DNA of 64,000 nucleotides from Marinilabilia salmonicolor. GTDB lineage: Bacteria; Bacteroidota; Bacteroidia; Bacteroidales; Marinilabiliaceae. Shown here in pieces: positions 1-8,254 of this stretch (the stretch's first letter is position 1; each line of letters begins with the position of its first letter). A program made the translations under genes and the position numbers. The notes beneath the pieces are model-generated. The model saw only the letters and a program-made list of their open reading frames with translations, had not been told where the DNA came from and ran no database searches. The stretch covers positions 355,939 to 419,938 of the forward strand of contig NZ_PVTS01000001.1 in assembly GCF_003003035.1 (NCBI RefSeq), read 5' to 3'.

Positions 1-266
1 TTATTGCCCAGTCCTTCTCCTTTGCTCGCTCCTTTTACCAGTCCGGCAATGTCCACAATTTCCACGGTTGTAGGAACTACTTTTTGAGGTTTAACCAGTT
101 TCTCCAGTTGCACCAGACGTTCATCAGGAACTGTAATTACGCCCACATTGGGTTCGATGGTACAAAACGGGAAATTGGCCGATTGAGCCTTGGCGTTGGA
201 CAGACAATTAAAAAGGGTGGATTTCCCCACATTGGGTAAGCCTACGATGCCACATTGTAATGCCAT
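1..266 (-). CDS. ychF: YchF/Ola1-family GTPase/ATPase, N-terminal part
   Basis: The gene runs off the left edge, and only about the first 88 codons are present. The protein begins [20 protein letters not shown], with a G1/P-loop GLPNVGKS typical of the Obg-related YchF family. It continues with [12 protein letters not shown] and [18 protein letters not shown] (the G3 region DIAGL), both diagnostic of YchF. YchF/Ola1 proteins are cytosolic, bind the ribosome and hydrolyse ATP in preference to GTP; the NxxE motif that sets this preference lies outside the window. The ATG at 264-266 directly precedes the P-loop strand, so the start is secure. A promoter box is visible upstream. Confidence 0.95.
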   Translation of the reverse strand, partial: MALQCGIVGLPNVGKSTLFNCLSNAKAQSANFPFCTIEPNVGVITVPDERLVQLEKLVKPQKVVPTTVEIVDIAGLVKGASKGEGLGN

Positions 267-315
267 TATATTCTGTATTTTATTGTTTTCTAAAGGTTTT
301 TCGAAAATCAGGGTG

Positions 316-323
316 CAAAGGTA
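316..323 (-). promoter_or_regulatory. -7 box TACCTTTG for ychF
   Basis: On the minus strand this reads TACCTTTG, matching the Bacteroidota -7 consensus TAnnTTTG. It lies 50 bp upstream of the ychF start codon. No good TTG/TTTG box is seen 20 bp further upstream, so the call rests on the -7 box alone. Confidence 0.5.
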
Positions 324-474
324 GCTGATTTTTTTGGGATAGGAATAAAGCGGGTCAACAAACTCTTAAATTGTCTTTTCTTATTATCTTCGCATCGAAA
401 CGGGTACGGAACATTGATTCCTTCCTCGGCTTTGCCGCTTTGATTGCAAAGAAACGTGTCACAACTTTTCCTCG

Positions 475-482
475 TATTTTTG
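475..482 (+). promoter_or_regulatory. -7 box TATTTTTG for the ECF sigma operon
   Basis: TATTTTTG matches TAnnTTTG and lies about 60 bp upstream of the sigma-factor ATG at 541. No convincing -33 TTG is at the right distance. The transcript leader would contain the start-codon-proximal repeat at 503-540. Confidence 0.4.
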
Positions 483-502
483 AGGAAGTGCATGTGTAAA
501 CG

Positions 503-540
503 GTTTGCGAGTTTCATCCGACTTTAATAAACTAATTTTA
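503..540 (+). repeat. Start-codon-proximal repeat family R1, copy a (partial)
   Basis: The stretch contains TTGCGAGTTTCATCCGACTT followed by an AT-rich run that ends exactly at the sigma-factor ATG (541). It matches, with a few substitutions, the right half of the R1 copies at 17984-18027 and 28851-28892, which also run into an ATG. The left half of the element is not clear here. Confidence 0.5.
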
Positions 541-1092
541 ATGCAGCCCGACGATAAGGAAATACTGTATCTGGCGCAAAAAGTCAATAAGAAAAATGAG
601 GCTTTGGCGTTGCTCATGAAGAAGTATAAGGAGCGACTTTACTGGCATATTCGGAAAATGATAATTGTTCACGAAGATGCAGATGATTTGCTTCAGAATA
701 CCTTTATGAAGGCTTGGAAACATATCGGAAATTTCCGGGGTGATGCATCCTTATATACCTGGCTTTACAGAATTGCCACCAACGAAACACTCAATTACAT
801 TAATAAGAAGAAAGAAGGACTGCTTCATGAGGATGCGGATATAGAAACCATGTTGGGTAACAAAGTGGAATCAGATCCGCTTTTTACCGGTGATGAAATT
901 CAAAAACGCCTCCAGAAATGTTTGCTGGCTCTCCCCGAGAAGCAACGGTTGGTGTTTAATATGAAGTATTTTGATGATATGACCTATGAGCAGATGTCAG
1001 ATATTCTGGGGACGTCTGTGGGTGCCCTGAAAGCTTCCTATTTTCATGCGGTCAGAAAAATAGAAGCATTTATAAAGAATGAAGTGTTTTGA
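541..1092 (+). CDS. ECF-type RNA polymerase sigma factor
   Basis: A 183-residue sigma-70-family factor of the extracytoplasmic-function type. Region 2 is visible as ADDLLQNTFMKAWKHI and GDASLYTWLYRIATNETLNY (residues about 45-85). Region 4 carries LPEKQRLVFNMKYFDDMTYEQ followed by a helix-turn-helix SDILGTSVGALKASYFHAVRKI near the C-terminus. A GTG-type start at 505 would add 12 residues inside the R1 repeat; the ATG at 541 is preferred because the conserved part follows at once. It is followed by a small membrane protein and a Spy-like secreted protein, the usual company of envelope-stress ECF factors in this phylum. The regulon cannot be read from the sequence. Confidence 0.9.
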   Translation: MQPDDKEILYLAQKVNKKNEALALLMKKYKERLYWHIRKMIIVHEDADDLLQNTFMKAWKHIGNFRGDASLYTWLYRIATNETLNYINKKKEGLLHEDADIETMLGNKVESDPLFTGDEIQKRLQKCLLALPEKQRLVFNMKYFDDMTYEQMSDILGTSVGALKASYFHAVRKIEAFIKNEVF

Positions 1093-1158
1093 CTGTTTAA
1101 ACCTTTATGATTTTGAATGTTCTAAATAAATGGTTTGAACCGGGTTAATGTTAAAGCT

Positions 1159-1578
1159 ATGAGTGAAGAATTATTTGGAAATAAAAAATGTCCGTTTGAA
1201 GTTCCTGAGAATTATTTCGGGGATTTTGAATCTCGCATGCTGAAAAAGATGGAGGCCGCATCGGCGACGGAAACCGCCGGGGATAAAGTGGGTTCGGTAA
1301 TTTCAGTGGTTAAGCCCTGGTTGGCTATGGCGGCTTCGTTCGTAATCATTGCGCTCATGTATTATCAGGTGCCTAAGCTGTTTTCGGACGATGCAGATAT
1401 TTCTCAATCAGTTTCCGGGGAAGAAGAATTTATTAATTCCCTTGCTTTGATTGTTGACGAAAAAGATATCAGTGAATTTATTCTGACCGGGGATGCCAAT
1501 GTTGTTTTGGCACCCGACTCTGTGTTTTTTGGCACTTTTTCGGAAGAAGAGTTGGCGGCCATTACCTATTTTGAATAA
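1159..1578 (+). CDS. Small membrane protein, possible anti-sigma partner
   Basis: A 139-residue protein with a polar N-terminal region (residues 1-55), one transmembrane helix around residues 56-74 (PWLAMAASFVIIALMYY) and an acidic outer domain. This layout, and its position 66 bp behind an ECF sigma gene, fit an anti-sigma factor. However, no zinc-binding anti-sigma motif (HxxxCxxC) is present, so the role is inferred from context only. A TTG start at 1135 is possible; the ATG at 1159 (MSEELFG) is preferred. The acidic C-terminus ends FSEEELAAITYFE, a pattern seen in uncharacterised Bacteroidota proteins next to ECF sigma genes. Confidence 0.6.
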   Translation: MSEELFGNKKCPFEVPENYFGDFESRMLKKMEAASATETAGDKVGSVISVVKPWLAMAASFVIIALMYYQVPKLFSDDADISQSVSGEEEFINSLALIVDEKDISEFILTGDANVVLAPDSVFFGTFSEEELAAITYFE

Positions 1579-1620
1579 TCATTTCTTCGAATAAAAATTT
1601 CTTACAATAAAATCTGAGTC

Positions 1621-2130
1621 ATGAAGCATTTTAATTATTTGATTGTAATACTTTTTGTTATGGGACAGGCTTTTGTTGTTCCTGCCAATGCTCAGGAGGA
1701 TAATAAAGAATCCAGAATTGAGCGGCTGAAATCACAGAAGGTTGCTTTTCTGACTGAGCGCATAGGGTTGAGTGCTGAAGATGCTCAGAAATTCTGGCCC
1801 GTTTACAATGAGATGAGTGAGAAGATGGATCAGCTATGGAGCGAGAAGATGAGTAATATTAATAAGCTTTATCGTTCCGATAGTGAGCTGAGTGCATCGG
1901 AGAAAGAGACCGCTGTGGATAATTACATCAATTACGAAGTGGAAAAAGCCCGTGTAGAAAAGCAATACCACGAAAAGTTTAAAAAGATCCTTACCATCGA
2001 TCAGGTTATAAAACTTTATGGAGCAGAGCATGAGTTTAAGAAAAAGATGCTTCACCTGATACGAAAGGGTAAGGAGTCTTCTTGTGAGGGCTGCGATGAA
2101 TTGTCTCCTGAAAATATAGCTAAGACCTGA
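1621..2130 (+). CDS. Secreted Spy/CpxP-like helical protein
   Basis: A 169-residue protein with a signal peptide (hydrophobic residues 6-22, cleavage near PANAQ) and an almost wholly helical, charged mature part. SQKVAFLTERIGLSAEDAQKFWPVYNEM resembles the LTxxQ-like motif regions of periplasmic Spy/CpxP-type and heavy-metal-sensor proteins. It is third in the sigma-factor cluster, so it may be an effector or sensor of that envelope response; this is inference. Its 3' end overlaps the convergent hutH by 11 bp, with no room for a separate terminator. Confidence 0.65.
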   Translation: MKHFNYLIVILFVMGQAFVVPANAQEDNKESRIERLKSQKVAFLTERIGLSAEDAQKFWPVYNEMSEKMDQLWSEKMSNINKLYRSDSELSASEKETAVDNYINYEVEKARVEKQYHEKFKKILTIDQVIKLYGAEHEFKKKMLHLIRKGKESSCEGCDELSPENIAKT

Positions 2131-3625
2131 ATCTCTCTGTTGGTTTATCCCTTAGGAAGTTTACGGTCTTTTCGATTTCCATATACATGATTTTATCTTC
2201 ATGCACAAAGGGGACCTGTGCCCTGAATTCTTTCATTAGATTTTCCAGAAAAGCAGATGTTTTAGAAGGTCTTCTGAATTCAAGTGCTTGAGCGGCGTTA
2301 AATAGCTCAATGCCCAGCACTCTTTCGACGTTTCGTACAATCTTTAAGGTTTTTGTGGCAGCATTGCCGCCCATGCTCACATGGTCTTCCTGTTCGTTGG
2401 AGGAGGGAATGCTGTCCACCGATGCCGGTGTGGCCATTTGTTTGTTCAGGCTTACGATGGAGGCAGCGGCATACTGAGGAATCATAAAGCCGGAGTTAAG
2501 TCCGGGGTTGGCAACCAAAAATACAGGTAATCCCCGCTCACCGGATATGAGTCGGTAAACGCGGCGTTCCGAAATACTTGCCAGTTCGCTTATTGCTATT
2601 CCAAGGAAATCTAATGCCAGGGCCAGGGGCTCGCCATGGAAATTTCCTCCTGACAGAATTTGTTCTTCATCGGGAAAAACGATGGGGTTGTCGGTTACCG
2701 AATTAATTTCTGTTTCAACCACCCGTGCCACATATCCGATGGCATCTTTTACGGCACCATGAACTTGCGGAATGCATCGGAATGAATAGGGATCCTGTAC
2801 TTCTTTGTTTTGTTGGTTAATGAGCTCACTGCCTTCGAGGAGTTCGCGAATGTGTCGGGCTGTTTCGATCTGCCCGGGGTGTGGTCGTACCGTGTGTAGC
2901 ATCTCCATAAATGGATCAATTCGACCATTAAAAGCATCCAGGCTAAGAGCCGCAATCATGTCAGCCTGCTGTTCTACCCTGAAAGCTCTCAGTAGGGTAT
3001 AAACGGCATGAGCACTCATGAACTGGGTTCCATTCAACAACGCCAATCCCTCTTTGGCTTCCAGTCTTACCGGTTGCCAATTGTGTCTTTGCAGCATCTC
3101 GGAAGCTTCCATTTTTTCTTCGCCAATCCAGACTTCTCCATGTCCCAGCAGGGGAAGAAAAAGATGAGCCAATGGAGCCAGGTCACCCGATGCCCCCAGT
3201 GATCCCTGCTCCAAAACCACCGGAACGATTCCTTTATTGAAAAAATCAATCAATCGCCGGACTGTTTGCATCTGGACTCCTGATTTTCCCAGGCTCAGGG
3301 CGTGTATTTTCAGTAAGAGCATAAGACGTACGACATCCCGGGGGACTTCGGGGCCTGCTCCGCAGGCGTGACTAAGCAGCAGGTTTTCCTGAAGTTTGCT
3401 CAGGTCGCTCTTGGATATTGAGCGATTGTGCAATGCTCCAAAACCGGTATTGATACCGTAAACCGGGCCATCTTCTGTTTGAAGTTTGTGATCGAGCCAG
3501 TTTTTGCAGTGAGTTATCAGACCGGCGGATTCGTCTGATAGTTCCAGCTTTTTATTTTTATCGAGAATCTGGTAAATGACTTCAAATGTCAGTGGTTGGG
3601 GAGATATTAAATGTGTGTTTTCCAT
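2120..3625 (-). CDS. hutH: Histidine ammonia-lyase
   Basis: This enzyme deaminates L-histidine to trans-urocanate and ammonia, the first step of histidine degradation. The 501-residue length is typical. The Ala-Ser-Gly triad that forms the MIO prosthetic group is at residues 145-147 in GSLGASGDLAPLAHL. The active-site tyrosine lies in VYGINTGFG (Y56), and SVTDNPIVF and the FHGEPLALALDFL block are also conserved. No hutU, hutI or other hut gene is in the window, so it is an orphan here. A phenylalanine or tyrosine lyase is less likely from the overall match, but substrate choice is not proved by sequence alone. Confidence 0.93.
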   Translation of the reverse strand: MENTHLISPQPLTFEVIYQILDKNKKLELSDESAGLITHCKNWLDHKLQTEDGPVYGINTGFGALHNRSISKSDLSKLQENLLLSHACGAGPEVPRDVVRLMLLLKIHALSLGKSGVQMQTVRRLIDFFNKGIVPVVLEQGSLGASGDLAPLAHLFLPLLGHGEVWIGEEKMEASEMLQRHNWQPVRLEAKEGLALLNGTQFMSAHAVYTLLRAFRVEQQADMIAALSLDAFNGRIDPFMEMLHTVRPHPGQIETARHIRELLEGSELINQQNKEVQDPYSFRCIPQVHGAVKDAIGYVARVVETEINSVTDNPIVFPDEEQILSGGNFHGEPLALALDFLGIAISELASISERRVYRLISGERGLPVFLVANPGLNSGFMIPQYAAASIVSLNKQMATPASVDSIPSSNEQEDHVSMGGNAATKTLKIVRNVERVLGIELFNAAQALEFRRPSKTSAFLENLMKEFRAQVPFVHEDKIMYMEIEKTVNFLRDKPTERFRS

Positions 3626-3838
3626 GATGTGTCTTGAAAGAATTAAACTTTGAGGAGTTTCTGGTTATTCTTTCAGTTCACGGAAAACGAATGTCGCCAC
3701 CGCGACGGGTGTTGGAGAAGAGGTTGTTTTTTAGTTGTCTGCCCATCTTAAAAAGAAGTTTCTATTCCCGAAATTACAATCTTTGGGCAAGAGCTGTTAT
3801 GATATCTGTCAGTAGAAGATTTAAGATGGGGGGATAAA

Positions 3839-3876
3839 ACAAAAAAGCCACCCAAAAAATGAGTGGCTTTTTTGCT
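3839..3876 (-). terminator. Terminator of tRNA-Lys (possibly bidirectional)
   Basis: A hairpin with arms AAAGCCAC and GTGGCTTT (one mismatch allowed) is flanked by A-runs and T-runs on both sides. It lies immediately downstream of the tRNA on the minus strand. Confidence 0.75.
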
Positions 3877-3952
3877 TGGTGACCCAGCAGGGATTCGAAC
3901 CCTGGACCCCATCCTTAAAAGGGACGTGCTCTACCAGCTGAGCTACTGAGTC
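3877..3952 (-). tRNA. tRNA-Lys (anticodon TTT)
   Basis: A 76-nt cloverleaf can be folded by hand on the minus strand. The acceptor stem GACTCAG pairs with CTGGGTC, the D-stem GCTC with GAGC, and the anticodon stem CGTCC with GGATG around the loop CTTTTAA (anticodon TTT). The T-arm is CAGGG-TTCGAAT-CCCTG. The discriminator A and a CCA end are encoded. The anticodon TTT reads lysine codons. Confidence 0.97.
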
Positions 3953-3975
3953 ATCCGTTTCTCTCAAACGCGGTG

Positions 3976-4006
3976 CAAAAATAGGGGGTTCATTTGGAAC
4001 TCGCAA
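3976..4006 (-). promoter_or_regulatory. Promoter of tRNA-Lys
   Basis: On the minus strand a TTG (4004-4006) is followed after exactly 20 bp by TATTTTTG (3976-3983), a full match to the Bacteroidota promoter pattern. The tRNA begins about 23 bp downstream. Confidence 0.75.
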
Positions 4007-4138
4007 GCCTTTTAGTGAAAAAATGACGTTAAAAAATGTTTTCGTCCCTTTAAGGTGCGGGGGTAGAGAGAATTAATGGTGTTGTTTTTTTTGAGTCTGC
4101 AGTTAATGTTTGTAACTTTAACTTTGGTTGGATTACCT

Positions 4139-4216
4139 CGGAGTTTGAGTACGCCCGGAGCATTGTCCCGGGTTGTTGCTCTCAGACTTTCAGGCGGTTT
4201 ACACCTTGTCCGCTTT
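4139..4216. repeat. Degenerate half of the nested palindrome family R7
   Basis: The stretch with GCATTGTCCCGGGTTGTTGC and CTCTCAGACTTTCAGGCGG aligns with the right arm of the R7 palindrome at 26993-27045 (GCCGTTGCCCTGGGCTATTG and CTCTCAGGCTTTCAGCCTG). The left arm is absent, so this is a decayed copy. Confidence 0.5.
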
Positions 4217-4220
4217 TAGC

Positions 4221-4462
4221 AGGTTTGCTGAAAAATAATTAAAGAGTTAATAATAAAACAATTATAGGTGATAATTATATTTAAAATGTAAGGTTTTCAA
4301 GTAAATTCTTAAAAAAAAAAGTTGGCCCCTGTGGTGTTTGATAGTCAAAGCATTACTGTTAAAAAGATTTTTTTTTAGGTTAAACGACTTTTCCTGTTTA
4401 AAACGCGCGGTGGCCTGTCCGTTTTCCGGGCCAGCGGATAGCGGGATGCCAAAATGGGCGAC
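4221..4462 (+). repeat. MITE-like repeat R3, copy a (right end lost)
   Basis: About 240 bp that align almost end to end with 62053-62297. They share TTGCTGAAAAA at the left end, GTTAAACGA, and GCGGTGGCCTGTCCGTTTTC and GCGGATAGCGGGA near the right. There is no coding sequence inside. The match stops at 4462, where a copy of another repeat (R2) begins in reverse orientation, so this copy lost its right end or was joined to R2 by recombination or insertion. Confidence 0.75.
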
Positions 4463-4545
4463 TTCGCAAGCCTAGCACATGGTACTTTCTGGCAAGAAAC
4501 AGGATTAAGAACAAAATTTTGCTTAGTTTATAGACAGGCTAAATA
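4463..4545 (-). repeat. Palindromic intergenic repeat R2, copy a (half element, inverted)
   Basis: Read on the minus strand it begins AGCCTGTCTATAAACTAAGC, runs through TTGCCAGAAAGTACC and ends with AGGCTTGCGAAG. It therefore matches the left half of the copies at 19745, 25731 and 27702. It ends 9 bp before the ATG of the MEMO1-AMMECR1 gene. Confidence 0.7.
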
Positions 4546-4553
4546 GTTAAGAG

Positions 4554-5987
4554 ATGCACAAAAAAGATAGAGAGCCGGCAGTGGCCGGGATGTTTTACGA
4601 AGCGGATGCAGCTGCTTTGCGGGGGCATCTGAGGGACCTGTTTGCTCTTGCCAAACCACCGGTTGGAACGGAGGAGGTTGCTGCTGTTGTTGTGCCTCAC
4701 GCCGGTTATGTTTATTCGGGGAAGATTGCAGCATCGGGTTTTAATCAGATACCCCGGGATGCAAAAATTGAAAGGGTATTTCTTATTGGTTCCAGTCATA
4801 GAGCTGCATTTAACGGTGCCGCAATATATACGCAAGGCGATTTTCTGACTCCTCTGGGGCGGGTCGAGGTGGATAGCCGGGTGGCCGGGGAGCTGGTTGA
4901 GAGTAATTCCGGAATCTTTGCTGATGAAAACATTCATTCCGGGGAGCATTCTCTTGAGGTGCAATTGCCCTTTCTGCAGGTTCATTTACAAAATTCTTTC
5001 AAGCTGGTTCCATTGCTTATCGGGCCTCACGACGCCATAGGAGCTTCCAAGGTTTCAACGTCCCTGGCAAAGTGGTTTCGGCGGGGAAATTTATTTGTAA
5101 TCAGTACCGATTTTTCTCATTATCCTCCCTATGAAATTGCTCAAAAAGTGGATGCTGACACGGCAGCGGCTGTGCTGAAAAATGATCCCGAAGAGTTGTT
5201 GTCAGTGCTTGAGAAGAACAGGAAGCTTGATTTAGACGAGCTTTCCACAAGTATGTGCGGCTGGTCTTCGGTTCTGACTTTATTAAACATTACCCGGCAG
5301 GCCACTGATATTAGGTGGGAAGAGATTGATTTTGGAAATTCCGGAGATGCCCAAATTGGTGACAAAGAACGTGTAGTTGGTTATCGCTCCATGGCTGTTT
5401 TCAGATCGTCTGAAACAAAAAAGGAGGTTTCCGGTTTCTCTTTGGATAAGCGTGAAAAAATATGGCTCCTGGACAGAGCACATCAGGTTTTGAAGTTGGC
5501 TGTGAAAGGCCGGGTCATAAAAAAACCGGAAAATCTGAACTCAGAAAATCTGAATATGACTACCGGGGCATTTGTGTCGTTATATAACAACGGGAAGTTG
5601 CGTGGGTGTATTGGGGGTTTTGGTGAGGATGAACCATTGTGGAAGGTGATTGACCGGATGACTGCTGCTGCTTCTTTGCATGATTCGCGTTTTGACCCTG
5701 TTTCAGAGAATGAGCTGAGTGAAATAGAAATCGAGATATCAGTGCTGACGCCCAGGAGGAAAGTGGCTCAGGTGGATGAGATTGTGCCCGGAAAACATGG
5801 TATCTTTGTCGAGAAAAACGGGCGAAGTGGGACTTTTCTTCCTCAGGTTGCCACCAAAACGGGTTGGAGCCTGGACGAGCTGCTTGGGCATTGTGCCAGG
5901 GATAAGGCAGGACTTGGATGGGATGGTTGGAAAGATGCCGATGTGTTTGTTTATGAAGCCCTTGTTTTTGGTGATAGAACTGTTTAA
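4554..5987 (+). CDS. MEMO1-AMMECR1 fusion protein (AmmeMemoRadiSam proteins B and A)
   Basis: A 477-residue two-domain protein. Residues about 7-275 form a MEMO1-like domain, related to the class III extradiol dioxygenase LigB fold. Its blocks include REPAVAGMFYEAD, VVPHAGYVYSGK, IGSSHRAAFNGAA, HSGEHSLEVQLPFLQ and STDFSHYPPYE, whose histidines match the metal-site histidines of the fold. Residues about 300-475 form an AMMECR1 domain with TGAFVSLYNNGKLRGCIGGF and LLGHCARDKAGLGWDGW. The two are often separate genes beside a radical SAM gene; here they are fused, and no radical SAM partner is adjacent. The biochemical function of this system is not established. The start is set by the ATG next to a conserved N-terminus. 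Confidence 0.9.
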   Translation: MHKKDREPAVAGMFYEADAAALRGHLRDLFALAKPPVGTEEVAAVVVPHAGYVYSGKIAASGFNQIPRDAKIERVFLIGSSHRAAFNGAAIYTQGDFLTPLGRVEVDSRVAGELVESNSGIFADENIHSGEHSLEVQLPFLQVHLQNSFKLVPLLIGPHDAIGASKVSTSLAKWFRRGNLFVISTDFSHYPPYEIAQKVDADTAAAVLKNDPEELLSVLEKNRKLDLDELSTSMCGWSSVLTLLNITRQATDIRWEEIDFGNSGDAQIGDKERVVGYRSMAVFRSSETKKEVSGFSLDKREKIWLLDRAHQVLKLAVKGRVIKKPENLNSENLNMTTGAFVSLYNNGKLRGCIGGFGEDEPLWKVIDRMTAAASLHDSRFDPVSENELSEIEIEISVLTPRRKVAQVDEIVPGKHGIFVEKNGRSGTFLPQVATKTGWSLDELLGHCARDKAGLGWDGWKDADVFVYEALVFGDRTV

Positions 5988-6013
5988 GAATTTATCAGGA
6001 TAACTTTTTTGTA

Positions 6014-8149
6014 ATGTTGAATATTATTAAGCCGAATCCTTCCTCATCTTTATTTAAAGGACGTACAGCAACTTTTGTAAGTGGATTTTCTATGCTGATG
6101 GTTCAGGTTATTTTATTGCGTGAGCTTTCGTCCCTGTTTGTTGTCAATGAGTTGATTGTAGGTGTTTTTCTTTCGTTTTGGATGCTTTTCTCCGGAGCAG
6201 GGGCGCTTTTTGCCCGCTTTTTCAAGGGGTTCAGGTGGACTTATTCAGCAGTGTTTCCTTTGGTTTCAGGGTTTGCGGCATTGCTGTCGCTGTGGTCGTT
6301 GTACCTTGCACGTTTCTGGATGGCAGGCAACGGATTTTCTGAGAGTATATCCGATTGGTTGTTGATTACAGCCTTTGTAACTTTTGTTTATTGCTTTCCT
6401 GCTGGAATGATGTTTACCTGGTTTTCGGCCTCCCTTAGTTATAGATATTCTGAACGCCAAACTGAACGGATTTATATTTCCGAGCAATGGGGGAGTCTGT
6501 TGGCCGGTGTGTTGTTTTATATGATCCCGGTTTTTTGGTTGAATGCTTTTTCTGCAATTTCATTGCTTCTTGTTTTGAATGCGCTTGTAGCTTTGTTTCT
6601 TGTTGCGCCTGTAAACGGAGGCGTGAAGAGGGGGTTGGCTGTTGCAGGGGTGTTGCTGTTAGTGGTTTTGATCTTTTTGCCTCAGTACAGAGCGGGGCGA
6701 CAAATGATTTTTGGTGACCGGAACGTAACAGGTACTTTTTTTTCCTCCCATGGCACCATTGATGTGTGGGAGGACAATGAAAAAGAAGGTTACTTTTCAG
6801 GTGGACGTTTTTTTACTGATAGTGCCGTTTTTGCAGAGGCGGAAGAACAGTTACATCCGGCATTGATGTTGCACCCGTCTCCCCGACATCTTTTATTGGT
6901 TAATGCCGGTCCCGGCTTGGTGAGCGAGGCACTGAAATATGATGATTTGCACATTGATTTTGTTTCCGCCGATCAGTCCCGGCTTTCATTGGAGAAAAGG
7001 TTGTTGGAGGGTGGTAAGGAGACCATGGAGAGAGTTAGGTTTATAAAGAGTGATCCGCACAGGTTCCTGAAACACCATAGCGATACACTTTATGATGTGA
7101 TCTTGTTGGGTGGTGGGGTTCCTGAAAATCTGGCATCTACCCGTTTTTATACCAACGATTTTTTTCTCTTGATTTCCGGGAAGCTGAATGCCGATGGGTT
7201 GTTTGTTACGGGGGGAGTTGACTATGCATCTACATTGTCTGATTCAGGAAAGCAGATTCTGATGGTATTGGAAGAGACTGTTAGTGATGTTTTTCCTTTT
7301 TTGCGTGTTTGGGCAGGAGAGAAAATTATTTTTATCTCTTCTAAGGAGCAGATTCTTCCCGATTGGTATGAATTGCATACAGATGTTATCAGTAATAATA
7401 AGTATGTGAATAAAGAAATGCTGCCGCTTCATGTTTTGAAAACACAAATGGAGGAGGTAGAAAAAGTGATTGACAAAGATGTGCGGTTGAATACACGAGT
7501 CAGTCCGGTTTTGTTTCAACTGGCACTTCGGGATATGAGTGATTTTTGGGATGTTAAGTTATCCTGGTTTGCGATAGTTATAGGGGTAATGTTTGTTGCG
7601 GGATTATTACTGTTTCGGAAGAGTGCACGAGGGGTTTTTCTTTCCGGAGTTGTGCTTGGGGGTATGCAGGTGTTGCTGCTTCTGTATTGGCAGTTGGTAA
7701 TGGGGAATCTCTTTCGTGCTACCGGCCTTTTGTTCTCCTTTTTTATGGCAGGTCTGGCTATGGGTGCCTTGCTGGGACATCGTAAAGTCTGGTTTTTCAG
7801 AGCTCATTACCTTCCTGTTTTGTTGATTGCCATGTCTTTGTTAGCAGTTTTAACGGTTCCTTTTCTCGATTCCCTTGCAGGAGTATGGCTTTTTCCTGTA
7901 GTTGTATTTTTATTGGTTTTTTCTTTTGCCGTGCTGGGTGGTGCTGTTTTTGTTTCAGGGTTATCTCTGCACAAAGGGCGTTTTGAGCAATCTGCGGCTT
8001 TTATTTATATGGGAGATGTGGCCGGAGGAGCCATTGGTTCTTTTCTTATGGCTATATTTCTGGTTCCGTTTGCCGGACTTGTCAATTCCGGATATTTGAT
8101 GGGCCTTACAGTGCTTATTGCCGGGTTGTTGATGCTTAAGAAATTCTGA
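6014..8149 (+). CDS. Membrane protein with central spermidine-synthase-like domain
   Basis: A 711-residue protein with three parts. Residues about 15-230 form six or seven transmembrane helices. Residues about 240-480 form a Rossmann domain resembling polyamine aminopropyltransferases (SAM/dcSAM-binding glycine motif near LLLVNAGPG, about residue 293, and FYTNDFFLLISGKLNADGLF). Residues about 510-711 form another set of helices. Such fused MFS/spermidine-synthase-like proteins occur widely in bacteria with unknown function. The acidic DxxD-type motif expected after YDVI is GGGVP here (from about residue 366), so canonical aminopropyl transfer is doubtful. The gene starts 26 bp after the MEMO1-AMMECR1 fusion and is probably co-transcribed. 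Confidence 0.75.
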   Translation: MLNIIKPNPSSSLFKGRTATFVSGFSMLMVQVILLRELSSLFVVNELIVGVFLSFWMLFSGAGALFARFFKGFRWTYSAVFPLVSGFAALLSLWSLYLARFWMAGNGFSESISDWLLITAFVTFVYCFPAGMMFTWFSASLSYRYSERQTERIYISEQWGSLLAGVLFYMIPVFWLNAFSAISLLLVLNALVALFLVAPVNGGVKRGLAVAGVLLLVVLIFLPQYRAGRQMIFGDRNVTGTFFSSHGTIDVWEDNEKEGYFSGGRFFTDSAVFAEAEEQLHPALMLHPSPRHLLLVNAGPGLVSEALKYDDLHIDFVSADQSRLSLEKRLLEGGKETMERVRFIKSDPHRFLKHHSDTLYDVILLGGGVPENLASTRFYTNDFFLLISGKLNADGLFVTGGVDYASTLSDSGKQILMVLEETVSDVFPFLRVWAGEKIIFISSKEQILPDWYELHTDVISNNKYVNKEMLPLHVLKTQMEEVEKVIDKDVRLNTRVSPVLFQLALRDMSDFWDVKLSWFAIVIGVMFVAGLLLFRKSARGVFLSGVVLGGMQVLLLLYWQLVMGNLFRATGLLFSFFMAGLAMGALLGHRKVWFFRAHYLPVLLIAMSLLAVLTVPFLDSLAGVWLFPVVVFLLVFSFAVLGGAVFVSGLSLHKGRFEQSAAFIYMGDVAGGAIGSFLMAIFLVPFAGLVNSGYLMGLTVLIAGLLMLKKF

Positions 8150-8254
8150 TAATTTTTGAAGATGATTTTGATGGAATCAGTGTGGCAGATAAAATCAATG
8201 ATCGATGTCGTTTGAATGCGTGGAGTGCTTTTGCTATTTTTGCAGGGAAGTTTG

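Noticed and set aside
4119..4126. TAACTTTG as promoter for the MEMO1-AMMECR1 gene
   Set aside because: The only TTTG upstream is 25 bp away, and over 400 bp of repeats separate the box from the gene; too weak to call.
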